Assembly (NCBI GenBank): GCA_036971615.1
Contig: JAYKKR010000038.1
Location: 62,001-126,000 of the forward strand
Direction: 5' to 3'
Length of the DNA: 64,000 nt
Source: Amyloporia xantha
Lineage: Eukaryota > Basidiomycota > Agaricomycetes > Polyporales > Adustoporiaceae
The translations under genes were made by a program, and so were the position numbers. Below, in pieces: positions 22,932-33,294 of this stretch (the first letter of the stretch is position 1; every line of letters begins with the position of its first letter). The notes beneath the pieces are model-generated. The model saw only the letters and a program-made list of their open reading frames with translations. It did no database searches and had not been told where the DNA came from.

Positions 22932-23259
22932 CACTCTACTCACAAAGTGTGCAGAAGCCTGTGTTCAGCTTTTGTATTAGTAATTAATTGTGATTGATAA
23001 CACAAAACTCACCTGGGCAGTGTGGGCAGCACTTGAGTTGCCAGTCTAAACCCACATTTAATGGAATTGAATATCGTCGTCAACGATATTCACACTCTAC
23101 TCACCAGATGAGCAGAATCCTGATGTTCAGCTCTTGTGTGAGTAATCTTCACAAACAACAGTGCAAAGATTTGAACCTGAGTCTGTGCTGGCATGCTTGT
23201 ATCACCAGCCTAAATTCATATTTAAATATGAATTGAATATCGTCGACGACGATATTCAA
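22932..23259 (-). repeat. Two diverged SINE-like repeat units with GAATATCGTCG palindromes
   Basis: Two adjacent roughly 160-bp units each start with CACTCTACTCAC on the plus strand or its equivalent and end in a palindrome: GAATATCGT-N5-ACGATATTC at 23069-23091, and GAATATCGTCG-A-CGACGATATTC at 23235-23257. Unit 2 contains GGTTCAAATC on the minus strand (23168-23177), which matches a tRNA B-box. The units lie between exons of the AT-rich gene. Confidence 0.5.
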
Positions 23260-23427
23260 GCCTCTCACCTCAGGTTGTTCAGGCAAAGTATGACTCTCCT
23301 GTAAATCATTAAGCATGCCTTTCAGAAAGCATAAATTCAATCTGCACACCTTGAGATTCTGTGACTTGACTGAATTCACCATCTTAGAATAATCTGATTT
23401 AAAAAGGTCAGACAAACCACAGAGCAA

Positions 23428-25151
23428 TGCTTATATAAGCAGTGGTCCTATATGAGGAAGGATGTGGTTGGAGGTCAAGGAAGAGGTCAAGAATATTAAA
23501 TCTCAGCTGGGCTTTTGGAGGCTGCTTTACATTTGTTTGTATAATTATACAGTTCATACAGTAAGGTATTACCCAATATGACAGCTACTGGCCGGGCTAG
23601 AGATAGTGGCTGCTTATTCAGCTCATATCTGGTTGGAAGAAATTAATGTCAGTGTTTCTTGAGCATGTATGATAGCAATCTATGTTGGTCACATACAATG
23701 CCAAAAAAGCTGAAACCACGGCATCCTGTCACACTGACGTCCTATGTACTCGTCTAATCTCAGAGATACCTCGGTGCTTTTGTGCACTATGTGAAGAGTT
23801 AATCAATTCGGCTAAACAGAGAGAATTAATGGGTGTACTCACGGAGCGGGAGGGCGCCAGTAGTACAGCAGTACAAGTCAAGCCGACGTCACGCTGAACG
23901 GGAGGAATATATATTGAAAAGTTGAATACCGCACAACTGCAAATTTATCCTTTCCCCATGGCGCCGTCGATGGGCGTCAATCAGAGGAATATTTGCAGGA
24001 CACAACCGTCTTGCACCCCGGCGCGAACCAGGCCAATCTACCCTCGACTATCGACTCTCGACTTAGAATCAGTAAGGGGTGGACCAACGGGCAGGAAAGG
24101 AAGCTGGCGAGCGCAACTTTGACGCATTGCGATGCCGGTCCCATAGTAACTGGTGACAGGTATACTGGCTCCGATTCGGATTACATCGCCATTAGGAGGG
24201 AGTCCGGACAGTGAGAAGAAAATGGACTGCCTACTACCTTCAGTAGACAGACGAATCACATAAGGCCAAAGCTACTGCACCGTCTGCTCTACTGATCACA
24301 TACGGGGTATGCTCAACTGGAATGTGAGCGACGAGCAGGAAAGGCGGGGGACGGCGGGTGGGGGTGAGACATCTCCGAGTGTCCATGGATATTCATGCGG
24401 ATGCGGTCCTAACGTCTGAGCTGTTAGACTACACGCATCAGTGTTGTCAGTGACGATAAGCCGTGGATACCACCTCAGCACATTGGCGTTTGTTGGCACT
24501 GCAGCCATAACTAACACTCAACGAAAGCGTGACGTGGACATATGCATGGCAACCTGTATCCAGAAGTGCATATTATGGTAGTCCGACATCTGTATTCGCA
24601 GGGATGCAGAGTTCCGGCGCATTGATAACAGTCTGCCGCCCGAAACCGTCTCCCCATTTGCGTGCTCATCTTCTCCAGTGACGACCCACAGCCCAGAAAT
24701 CCACTATCGAAAACCTACCAACACACAACGCTCTGCTCACTTCTCTCTCCACATCCCAAATCGCCCATTTGGCACCACCGCGATCAGTGGAAATCAGCCG
24801 TAGTAGCAACAGCGATGCATCCGATCCGGGCTTCGAGCCCTGCATGCTGAAGCATGAGGCCTGCGCATGCATACAGAGAGGAAAAGGACCCTAAGCGTGC
24901 GCGACGCAGCATCACAACAGAGCCAGGAAGCATCAAGGAGACGTGCGACAGACTAGAGAGCAAAAGTCTCGCAACACAATTTTCGTCCCGTGTGTGGGTG
25001 CGATCAACTTGAAGTCAGCTTGAAGTTGAATCCTTGTCGGTATTTGTCGCTGGTCTCGTCATCTGAGTATCAGCTGGAAATCACGAGTCGTCCAAACAGC
25101 TCTACTTAGAAGCTACCGGTAGTCGTTTGAGCTCTAGGCCAAGATATGGGA
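23428..25151. other. Intergenic, no supported gene
   Basis: Short open frames on both strands carry no motif and no convincing splice structure. Confidence 0.35.
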
Positions 25152-26157
25152 CATCAGGAAAAATCTCCCTTACTTATTAGAGCTCATTGAATACTTACCA
25201 TTCTTATCCAACTTATATGTCTCTTATTCTACTCATCTGATTCTTATTGACTGCTAATCTATCTCACACATCTCTAATTCCACTCATTAGATTCTTACTG
25301 AATGCTCATCTAACTTATATTTCTCTAATTCTACTCATCAGATTCTTATTGAGTGCTAATTTATCTCAAGATGCTAATCAAACTCTCAGAAAGTTGTTAT
25401 GAGATCTTCCAATTGCTCACTTACTTCAGCTGTGCTGTGCTAGTAATTAGTATGGACTAGATATGTAGAATGAGCACCATAATCAACAAGCCCTTTTAAT
25501 CATAGACTTATATTGTACTCCTTGAACAAGGTCACAAAGATACACCTTAAGAAATTATTCTTTTTTATCTCAATCTGAGAAAGAAAATACTGCAAAAAGT
25601 ACTTGCATTTGATAGAGAGCCTTCTGTTTATCCACAAAAATGAAATGGAGATATAATTGCATCAAAGGTCTATGGAGGAGTATAGCAGCAGCCAAGCAAC
25701 AAAAAGACACAAGTCTTCACACTTAGGAAGCCTTATATTAATGTGAGTGAGTTAGCAAAGTTGTTGACTTGTGGTGTAGTGGTCAAGTGATACAGGTCAT
25801 GCCTTATAAGGCAGTCAATTCTGACAGGTCACAGGTTCAATCCAGTGTGGTGGCAGAAGGTAGTTAATTTTTGAAATTTTATTCCAACCTTCTGTTATCA
25901 ACCTGTCATTGCTAATGGCACAAAGACACTCTTTAATGATTTTCACCATTTGGTAAGCAACATTGTTTTTCCTTTCTCTCACTTAGTTCTTATCAAGTAC
26001 TCATGAGTACTCATTATGCACTTATGATGCTTATCTGAGAGGCGATTAGCAAGTGGGTAAAATAATAAGTACTTATGACACTTATGTGACTTATGTTACT
26101 TTTTTATCTCAACAAGTGTTAATAAGAGCTAATAAGTAAGGGAGATTTTCCCTGATG
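25152..26157 (+). mobile_element. 1,006-bp AT-rich element with CATCAGG terminal inverted repeats
   Basis: The left end CATCAGGAAAAATCTCCC and the right end (reverse complement CATCAGGGAAAATCTCCC) match for about 29 bp with one mismatch, continuing through TTACTTATTAG. The interior is AT-rich with many subterminal repeats of the type CTCATCTGATTCTTATT and no coding frame. The CATCAGG ends are shared with the 201-bp MITEs at 16.9 and 18.1 kb. A target duplication longer than 2 bp is not evident. Confidence 0.75.
25772..25843 (+). repeat. tRNA-derived SINE-like head (A box and B box)
   Basis: TGGTGTAGTGG at 25772-25782 fits a polymerase III A box and GGTTCAATCC at 25834-25843 fits a B box, at roughly tRNA spacing. 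The flanking stems do not pair as a tRNA, so it is not a functional tRNA gene. It lies inside the 1-kb CATCAGG element. Confidence 0.5.
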
Positions 26158-26835
26158 GATGCTTGGCTTGGATGACATCGTTCCTGAGCTCAACTAGTAC
26201 AATATATGCGCTCAAATATGGCAGCAGCAAAAAGGTTCCGGCGATGAGGATGAGAGTCCGGTGAGGAGAAGTACATATGCACATGTACGCGCCACGGAGA
26301 GGCTGCCTCATTGGAAGACGCGCGAATCGCCGCGCGATTGACAACAAGACTCAGGGAACTGAGGACTCTTGAGCGCCGACAATCGATTGGCACGGGCGTC
26401 GCCGATCCCTGTTTGAATCTCACAGATAAAATGAAATGTCCGAGGCACTGTATATAATTATTCCATCACAGCTTGCGTACGATCAGCTTCTGAGAGGCTG
26501 TGTAGAACATTGCGTCAGACTCATATACATCCCCTTTGGGTTCGCAATACATAACATAACACGACGCCCGGAAAATAAACTAATACAGAGGACAAGAGCA
26601 GACGGACGGGTGGGAACAATAAATGAACAGAGAGCTCTCGTTCGAACGTACAGTTGGTCACGGGAGTAGGCCAAATGTATCGGTGTTGTATACCATGTGA
26701 TAGTGCATGGAGATAGAGGACTGAATGAGACGTCAAAGAAGCTGCATGAGACGTCAAAGAGGCTGCAGTTTTTTGCACGCACGTTAGAAACATATTGTCA
26801 AGGTCTGATGTCGAGACTGTCATTCTGGTGGGGTG
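26158..26835. other. 3' flank of the F-box gene, part of the left duplication arm
   Basis: From about 26430 onward this sequence matches, in inverted orientation, the stretch up to about 49680 (for example the shared run around TGTATTGCGRACCCAAAG). No gene is supported. Confidence 0.5.
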
Positions 26836-28570
26836 TTATGATAGGATCATCGACATTGATATGAAAGACTGACCTTCAAAGCCGACGAAGGTAGAGTCAC
26901 GATTGGGGAAATCAGACAAGGGGTGCTCCCCAACACTCGGCGAGATTCGCTCTGCCTTCCGTGCTTCTCCGCTACCCACGACCTTCCACCATGGCACTCC
27001 AAAATCTTCACAGAGACGATACGGCAGGAACGGGAACATAAACGATACCGACAGGTAGTGAATGGACGGAATTGCTTTGGCGAGTACCGACGCAGATACT
27101 TCCTCCAGTGTCTCGATAGGCTCTGTGGGAGCAGGCCGTGATGGTGACAGCCACATCCAACTGACGTGAATCTCTATTTCGATATAAAAAAGGGTCGATA
27201 TTGATCCTAGAATAGGAGGAACGATGTTCTTCATATGGCGAATTTTAAATAACATCTCGCAGGCACAAAACAAGACTTACCATCCAACTATTCGGGACGG
27301 AAAGGCTCTCCTCTGAGTGAGACACATGCAAACCAATTTTTAATCCTCGCAACTTTACCGCATTCCTGACTAATTCTGACCAAAAAGTATGGACCAACTC
27401 ATGAGACACCATGCTTGAGAGGATTGTTGGTGACGTGAGTTGTATCGTTTGCAAAATAATGGCATGGTCCGGTTCGTCGGATCGCATGGGGCTTGTCAGC
27501 GGAGGTAATGCAGAAGCCGGAAATATCGATGTTACTGAGACGTGGTGAATGGGGCAAGAAATCTGTGAATCGTGAAAGAATTGCACTGCGCCCTCTATGT
27601 AGTCCAGGCTACGCCAATTCACAGGCTCCGAGCGCGCGGGACAGGAAACATATCTTGACACCCGCAATTTTCGCACATTCGGAAACATACGCGCAGTAGC
27701 AGGTAACGAGATCCGGCAGGAGGTTAGAGACAGAGTGGTCACCGCTGGCCATGAGTGTGGTTGGTAGATCTCGTCGACAGAATGATTCACATGGCGAAAG
27801 GAATTTGGGTGCACTCGGAAAACCAGGCAAAAAGTTCGGATTGATTGTAGATGTGCAATAGTAGAGAGAGCCGCATTGCAACTGATGGCTCGTGCCATGA
27901 AAATCAGGCTGACCTTCCGAGGCTGACTTCTTAAATTAGAGAGGACCGGCAACGACTCTGGCCTTTCACAACTGGCCAGCTCGAGCTCGAGCTCGAGCAA
28001 GTTAGGAAGAGCAGATAATGCAGGACCCATGCCTGGTTCGACCTGAAGCAATCGATCAAAAGACGACAGATGGAGTGATTTCAGATTGAACGCATTTGCG
28101 AGAAGATTTGACACCTGACGAGCGGAGGCCATGGACCTGCGAATGAACTGGCGCTCGAGATACCCTGATGAAGACCTCCCTGGGTCGCTAGTGGTAATGG
28201 ATACATTCACTGTGAGCTTACGCAACCAGCGAAGACGTCCATCGATGTCGCCAAGCATGTATGTGCAAACCTTGGCAACTTGTCCATGAGTTGCCATCGT
28301 CACGGACGAAAGGGCATGCCGTTTCGCATGGAGATGGATTCTGCGACAGGTGAGCGACAGGCTGAGAGCTTTGTGGCAAGTCAGGCTGGATATTATAATG
28401 GACAAGACGTCGTCATTGAGCTCCAGGAAAGTCACGCTGGTGAACGATGTTCCCTGGCAGTGATACGATCAGGGCTCGCGCAATGCTTTCGGAATCGGAA
28501 GAGGCGACTCGATGCTTACCATCTGCGGAAGATCGACTCTTGGAACAAATGCGGATTGAGGCGAAAATAG
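26836..28570 (-). CDS. F-box/LRR-like protein, copy A, apparently intact
   Basis: The main exon (27281 to about 28458) begins with an F-box-like helix region, FLELNDDVLSIIISSLTCH-KALSLSLTCRRIHLHAKRHALSSV, followed by leucine-rich segments (ALSALPNLLELELEL, MFPNVRKLRVSRYV). It splices at WM|GTAAGT to a last exon from 27228, where GVPWWKVVGSGEARKAERIS lies. F-box proteins recruit substrates to SCF ubiquitin ligases; the target is unknown. A short first exon ending in a GTAAGC donor near 28515 is indicated by comparison with the copies at 47.5 and 50.1 kb, but its ATG is not certain. The last residues are uncertain because a further small exon may exist. Confidence 0.65.
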
Positions 28571-29679
28571 AGAGGTCTGATAAATGGCACTGCTTATAGG
28601 TACAACGACGTGGGCACCACTGAGCACCGCCTTTCAATAAGAGCTCGGAGCAGACCTTCGAAAACCTGCCCAGTGGCAGTGGCAGTGTGCCGCCTTCAGA
28701 CGTTCAATAGCACGTGCCTGATTGTGCGGTCAGTTGCACGCGACGCGTCCGACATGTATCGACATGTATACATTGCGTGACTGCCTCTGGTGGACCAGTG
28801 ACCGTGTCTCGGTACCAAGACGTCGCTAAAAGACAAGTGCAGGCTCCTATTTTGTTGATCTTTTCGTAACTTGCTCGAGCTCTGGAATTTCCCATTCAAC
28901 TACGGCCAATGTATAGGTCCTTCATGGCGCCGAGAACTCATCAGTGCGCGGACTCAAGTATTCAAGGCTGGTCCTCCTGAACATAATGCTGCTGATCAGA
29001 ATTTCAGACACGAGGTGCACGTAGTTATATTCCCAGATGACATTCCAGGTGCGACAGGCACACTTGACAATTGCGTGCACTGCACGCCGCAATTACGAAA
29101 GGCAGAGCGGACATTATGGACGTTATCTTCGACTCGATGGCGAACCGAAAGGGGCCCTGATTTCGCAAAGAAGGCCGAGCGTCATATTCGTGAGGACATC
29201 ATTTACTGGCGTCTCATCCGAGAAGCAAACCTTGACGACCCTGTGTTATCTAGAATGTCCACAGCCGCGCTTTACGAACGACGCCCTCGAAAGTCTAGAT
29301 TACGGCACGGACGCCCCAGTAGACCAAGTAGTCACAATCATAAATTTTCTCCGACCTTCGGCAGCAACATTTACACTGGGGATCCGAGAGTTCGTGATAT
29401 GGCAGGCAACGCTTATCTCCACTGCACTTCCCTATGGTCTCGTCAGCTGGTGTGCTTGAGCAATCTCCGTCAAATTACATCAAAGTGCGCATCTATCGAT
29501 TTGTCATTCCGACACTGAATCTATTGATTGTATTGAGAGTGGTACCTCATTATCAATTGCCAATTACATAGCGTTTTCCATTGAATTCACATTGTCCACA
29601 CGTTTGGACAAATGCATTCAGCGATAATACGGTGTCACCACAACACTGTTTACGACACTGTCGACGTCGTTCCAAAAGC
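28571..29679. other. Conserved inter-gene stretch of the duplication arm, unrecognised coding traces
   Basis: Plus-strand open frames here (for example ARRNYERQSGHYGRYLRLD) have a recognisable counterpart on the minus strand of the right arm near 46360-46530 (DNYERQSRRYVMDIVLDSE). A third, unidentified gene may therefore once have lain between the UstYa and F-box genes. Both copies need frame changes and no family is recognised. Confidence 0.35.
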
Positions 29680-30723
29680 TCATGGAGGTGTGGTCAAATC
29701 CGCCTCCTCACCGAACCTCGTGACACGATCGAACGGTACACTCAATTCGTTCTCATGATTCCATTCCATAAGCTTATCAACCTTCCTGCACTTGTGCCAT
29801 GTGTTGAAGTCGGGGTAAGGCCGCTTGTGGCCTTCAACCCAATCGTATGTGATAACTCCCACGTCAGCATTGCATATGATGAATTGTCGTAACATCTCAA
29901 TGCAGTGGTCTGCAAACCTTGGTCAGCACGGCTAAAGGCACGCTCGCGACGTTTTACTATCACCTAAGTGGTTTCGGTAGTCCTCCGGACCGGCTAGGAT
30001 GGAAACGTCGAATGATTCATAATATTCCAAGTAAGTCCGTTTTCGCAACATGTTCTACAGGATCACGTCAGATTACCTCTGGAGCTCATGATATACTTCG
30101 TATAGAATCGACATACTAGACAATGCAGTTGATGGCCGAATTCTAGCGTTGCCATATATCCTCCGCCATCTTCATCGTGAAACTTGACAAGGGAGGGTCT
30201 TTCCGGTTTACCTATCTTTGACAGCATGTCTCTTGTAACTCGGACCGGCTTCACTGTGAGATCTCATGCATAAGCAATCATTCTACAGCAAAGCTACGTG
30301 GAAGGCGGACTGTCGGTGGATATCTTGTTCCATTCAGCATCCAGTGCGGGGTTAGGCGCCCCTCGGAATTCGGATGGGTAAGTTTGAGTGCCGTTGAACC
30401 TGACATCGTGATATTCGACGGCCTCCAGTGCAGGTGCTGCAGCTGAGGTCAGTATGATTCACTTCGTGCTTGAACAGCTCCTTACAGAAGATTGACAGCT
30501 TTTTCCCGCATTCAACCTCATTGGAACGAAGGGACAGCAGGAACAGTGTCGCAAAGAAGCAAAGTAGCAAGACATGCGCTAGCCAAGGAGCGATGCGATA
30601 CCACGTCCTCCGTTCCCAGAGCGTCCGCGGCGGGAGAGAGGTGTCACTAGCCTGTTCAAGCAAGTTGTAGGTTGAACCGCCATCATGCTTCACGGGCATG
30701 TACTCGAACGTAGAGTCAGGCAT
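29680..30723 (-). CDS. UstYa-like oxidase (DUF3328), copy A, intact
   Basis: Five exons (30486-30723, 30311-30442, 30117-30253, 29964-30054, 29680-29909) with introns of 43-62 nt total 828 nt, 275 residues. An N-terminal cytoplasmic tail is followed by one membrane helix near residues 45-67 (WLAHVLLLCFFATLFLLSL). The lumenal part carries the DUF3328 signatures: ALEAVEYHDVRFNG, then EFGHQLHCLNMLRK (HxxHC motif) and DHCIEMLRQFIICNADVG (second HC motif), and the conserved YPDFNTWHKCR. UstYa proteins are copper-dependent oxidases that oxidise or cyclise Tyr- or Phe-containing cores of ribosomal peptides such as ustiloxin. One donor (GTCCGC) is atypical but is supported by frame and by the paralog. 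The gene lies 1.8 kb from a KR-repeat peptide precursor gene and is transcribed away from it. Confidence 0.87.
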
Positions 30724-32436
30724 GTTGAGAACGCGGGGCGAAGTTGCGCATCATGATTGTATTCCTGGGAGTCCACTTATTACTACTGACTCTCAGAAAC
30801 TACAGCTTTGGGACAGGTGAATCACGCGGTCTAGGTGTCGTACTTGTCCAAGGGTCTCTCGGTACGAATTGGATTTCTACAGACGCCTGCTCAGGGTAGC
30901 AGAACTGCGCATTTCTCAGGCTTCCCATCCAGCTGACCTAGGAATCTAGATGAATGTGGTCTCTACTACGACTGATTACTCTAGCAGAACTGTGGGAGAA
31001 AGCCATGTTTCGTGTAAGGCTGGGCCTCAATACTATCAGGACAATTCACAGGATCCCTCCTTCGTCCACGTCGACAGCATGGACCGCCGAATCTTGCAAT
31101 GGCCCCTGAATGACTGCATCTGTGGTCATCCGTAGAGCAAATATGTCTCATGAATGATTTCATTGCACTGACGTCGCACTCAAGACGTTCCTCTATGGTT
31201 TTTTATTCGTATGTTTAGTAAGTCGTATCCTCTTTCTTGAAAGTAGTTATCCTGGATCACACGCGCAGCTGGGTATAATAACCAACTATGCCACTGTGTT
31301 ACAACCAAACATGCGCCGTTCAGAGCCTACAATATAAATTTGTGGTAAGCACATTTCCCATGAAACACTCCATAAGAAAAGTAAGTTGGCATTTTTCAGA
31401 AGCGCTCTCCGCTCTTAATGAGTCATGCACAAATGACTCCGCGCTTCTTCGAGAGAACATGATGCGAGTCGAACTCAATAGTTCAAAGTTCAGTCGCCTT
31501 TCCCTTGATTCGGGACGCTAATAATTAACGCGCGATGCATTCCATGGGCAACGTGCTATCATTATCTCACCTACTCGGCATTGCTTGAATCGTGAGCGCC
31601 ATACCGTATCGGCTTTACAAGACTAAGATGAGTGCAGCATCGAACATGATTGGCGACCACACTCACTACCTTCAAAGGTCAGCAAGTCCGTCTCAGATAA
31701 GGGACTTTCGGCTATTTTTCAAGCACTGTTGAAACCCTATTTTGGCCTGTTGTCAAATGATCTTGTACAAAAGACTCATTTGCATTCCAAGCCAGCTTCA
31801 GGCCGGTATCCCGATCATTACCAGAGTAAGGTAAATCTCATGTTCTGCTTCTACATCCATCTCAAAGGAACTTTATTGTGTAGACCTTCGTATTTCCTTC
31901 GCATGGGTCACAAAAGGTTTGATGAATTTCGCAGTAATTTGTGCTTGCAGGTTTTTGTTTGTATAGCCGCCTCAACTAGACCCTATTAGTTGAAATTCAA
32001 AAGCCCCAGATGATAAGCAACATCGTCAGGGTCTCCAGACGCCCTTCGCTCATGGGCGGCGAACAGAGGTTATGCGATATGACAGATACAGCGGCTTCTC
32101 AAAGTCTTCCTTTTGAACAGTGGTCTTCATATTCTATTCAACTAAGAGCGCGCACTTTCTGATTGTAGGTCATCGTTATAGAAGCGACCCTCTATTAGGA
32201 GTATTTTGTCCGACCGGAGGCTCTTCTCAAAGTCTCGAACAGAATCAGAAGGTTAGTGTTGAACGACGAACCATTTTAAGGATCCAGCATACCTCCGTAT
32301 CACGGCTTGTGGTATCTGACCCTTGTTCTCCTGCCGGTCACAGGGCAGAAGCTATCTGACAGTACGGCGAGTCTTTGAACATCTTTAGCTTCTGGAAGGC
32401 ATGAGTCACAGAGACACCGAAGGCGCTATCCTTGGT
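30724..32436. other. Intergenic between UstYa copy A and precursor A
   Basis: The first 190 bp (to about 30912) are shared with the right arm and presumably contain the UstYa promoter. The remainder is unlike the right arm and holds only short frames. Confidence 0.4.
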
Positions 32437-32496
32437 GTATTGCAATATCATCACGATATTTGCGAGTGTTGCGCCTGGTCTCAAATCTCATATAAG
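32437..32496 (+). promoter_or_regulatory. Conserved promoter block of precursor A
   Basis: About 60 bp, from TATTGCAATAT through ATATTTGCGAGTGTT to AAATCTCATATAA, match the block upstream of precursor B with about 8 differences, although neighbouring DNA is unrelated. The TATA-like end lies about 65 bp before the ATG. Such selective conservation suggests a shared control element. Confidence 0.65.
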
Positions 32497-32558
32497 CCAT
32501 GAAGAACTAACATTCTCTCACCAACATCTGGATCCTCCTTCTATTCAGCTAGTCCAAT

Positions 32559-33294
32559 ATGCAACTTCAATATCTCACCGCCTTCGTCGCTCTCATGCCC
32601 ATCCTCACGCTGGGTGTAGTGGCTCGCCCTGCCATCGGTAAGTCATTTCCAGCTTGTCTTTCTATTGATTATGACGATATGTATGTAGTCGCGGTAGCGG
32701 ATCTCAATCGTCGCGGTAAGACAACCGACATCCACAGCGCGAACTGACTCTGATCAGGCTGCATACAGCCGAGGATGTTACCACAGGTGCTGTTGACGAG
32801 ATTTATAGTAAGCGATGCAGCAATTCTTATACATACGCACAACTGATGATATCGACCTTAAGCCCTCAGCGAGAGTCGTCACATCACTGACAGTTGCATC
32901 TAAAGGAGATTCGGATAGCGTGACGTCCGGTGACCTTATAAGGCTCTATAGTACGTTCTGCATGCTTCCTCGACAATGATCCTGGAATTGAACTATCCTT
33001 TTAGAACGCTCGGACGTCGTGACTTCTGGTGACTTCATAGACATCTATAGTAAGATTTGCATGCTTTTTTTCAAGAATCCAGCTCATGTATTGGACTTGA
33101 AGCTGCCGACGAGAATTTCAGTAGGTTGTGCATTGCAAACTGTGGATGCGTGATTGACCACTGCCTCTGAAGAACGCTCGGACGTCGTGACCTCTGGTGA
33201 CTTCATAGACTTCTATAGTAAGCTTTGCATGTTTTTTTTCAAGAATCCAGCTCATGCATTGGACTTGGAGCTCTCGACGAGAACCTTGGCGTTT
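32559..33294 (+). CDS. Secreted KR-repeat peptide precursor A (ustiloxin-type RiPP precursor candidate)
   Basis: Exon 1 (32559-32637) encodes a 20-odd residue signal peptide ending VVARPA. Then come small phase-1 exons: 32698-32715, 32769-32807, a short one near 32863-32874, then about 32906-32950, 33005-33049, 33103-33120, 33173-33217 and a last one from about 33271. They encode degenerate repeats such as SDVVTSGDFIDIY and SDVVTSGDFIDFY, each closed by a conserved Tyr and spaced by short exons (TADENF, TLDENL). KR sites before SDVVT form only on splicing: A from one exon plus AACGC of the next. One expected short exon is missing and one KR is replaced by RD. The tail related to that of precursor B is out of frame after TLDENL. 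Kex2-type cleavage at KR and UstYa modification at Tyr are inferred from the ustiloxin family. Confidence 0.72.

Larger units (their letters stand above)
21067..23427 (-). pseudogene. Unrecognised AT-rich multi-exon gene carrying a hAT-like MITE
   Basis: Minus-strand open segments with matching splice signals run from about 23427 (SDLFKSDYSKMVNSVKSQ), through NELSDLILIKPYVKPNEQ and EALRILEKHVNDAHQYIMQS, to QQIVAEHVLATTAEKYD, KAKDKQVIASLLEEADNKS, YKFAFSPEFANAMKDVIK, WKKEMEALIPFGTATDKEW and a Lys/Ser-rich C-terminus ending at 21067. The predicted protein is helical and charged; I do not recognise it. DNA here is clearly more AT-rich than its neighbours, suggesting a different origin, perhaps a mobile element gene. 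A MITE interrupts it at 22228-22765, and the reading frame near 21700 needs a further adjustment. Exon borders are therefore partly uncertain. Confidence 0.5.
26418..30912 (+). repeat. Left arm of a large inverted duplication
   Basis: This arm carries, on the minus strand, an F-box/LRR-like gene and a UstYa-like gene plus the DNA between and around them. All of it recurs inverted at about 44573-49680. Similarity stops near 30912, where the flanks become unrelated. The arms differ by many substitutions and indels, so the duplication is not recent. Confidence 0.8.

Noticed and set aside
25765..25860. A tRNA gene
   Set aside because: Same reason: polymerase III boxes without foldable stems, inside an AT-rich mobile element.
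28871..29518. A 215-codon plus-strand protein
   Set aside because: The right-arm copy keeps similarity in a different frame (NYERQSRRY), so this frame is not the one conserved; no domain recognised.
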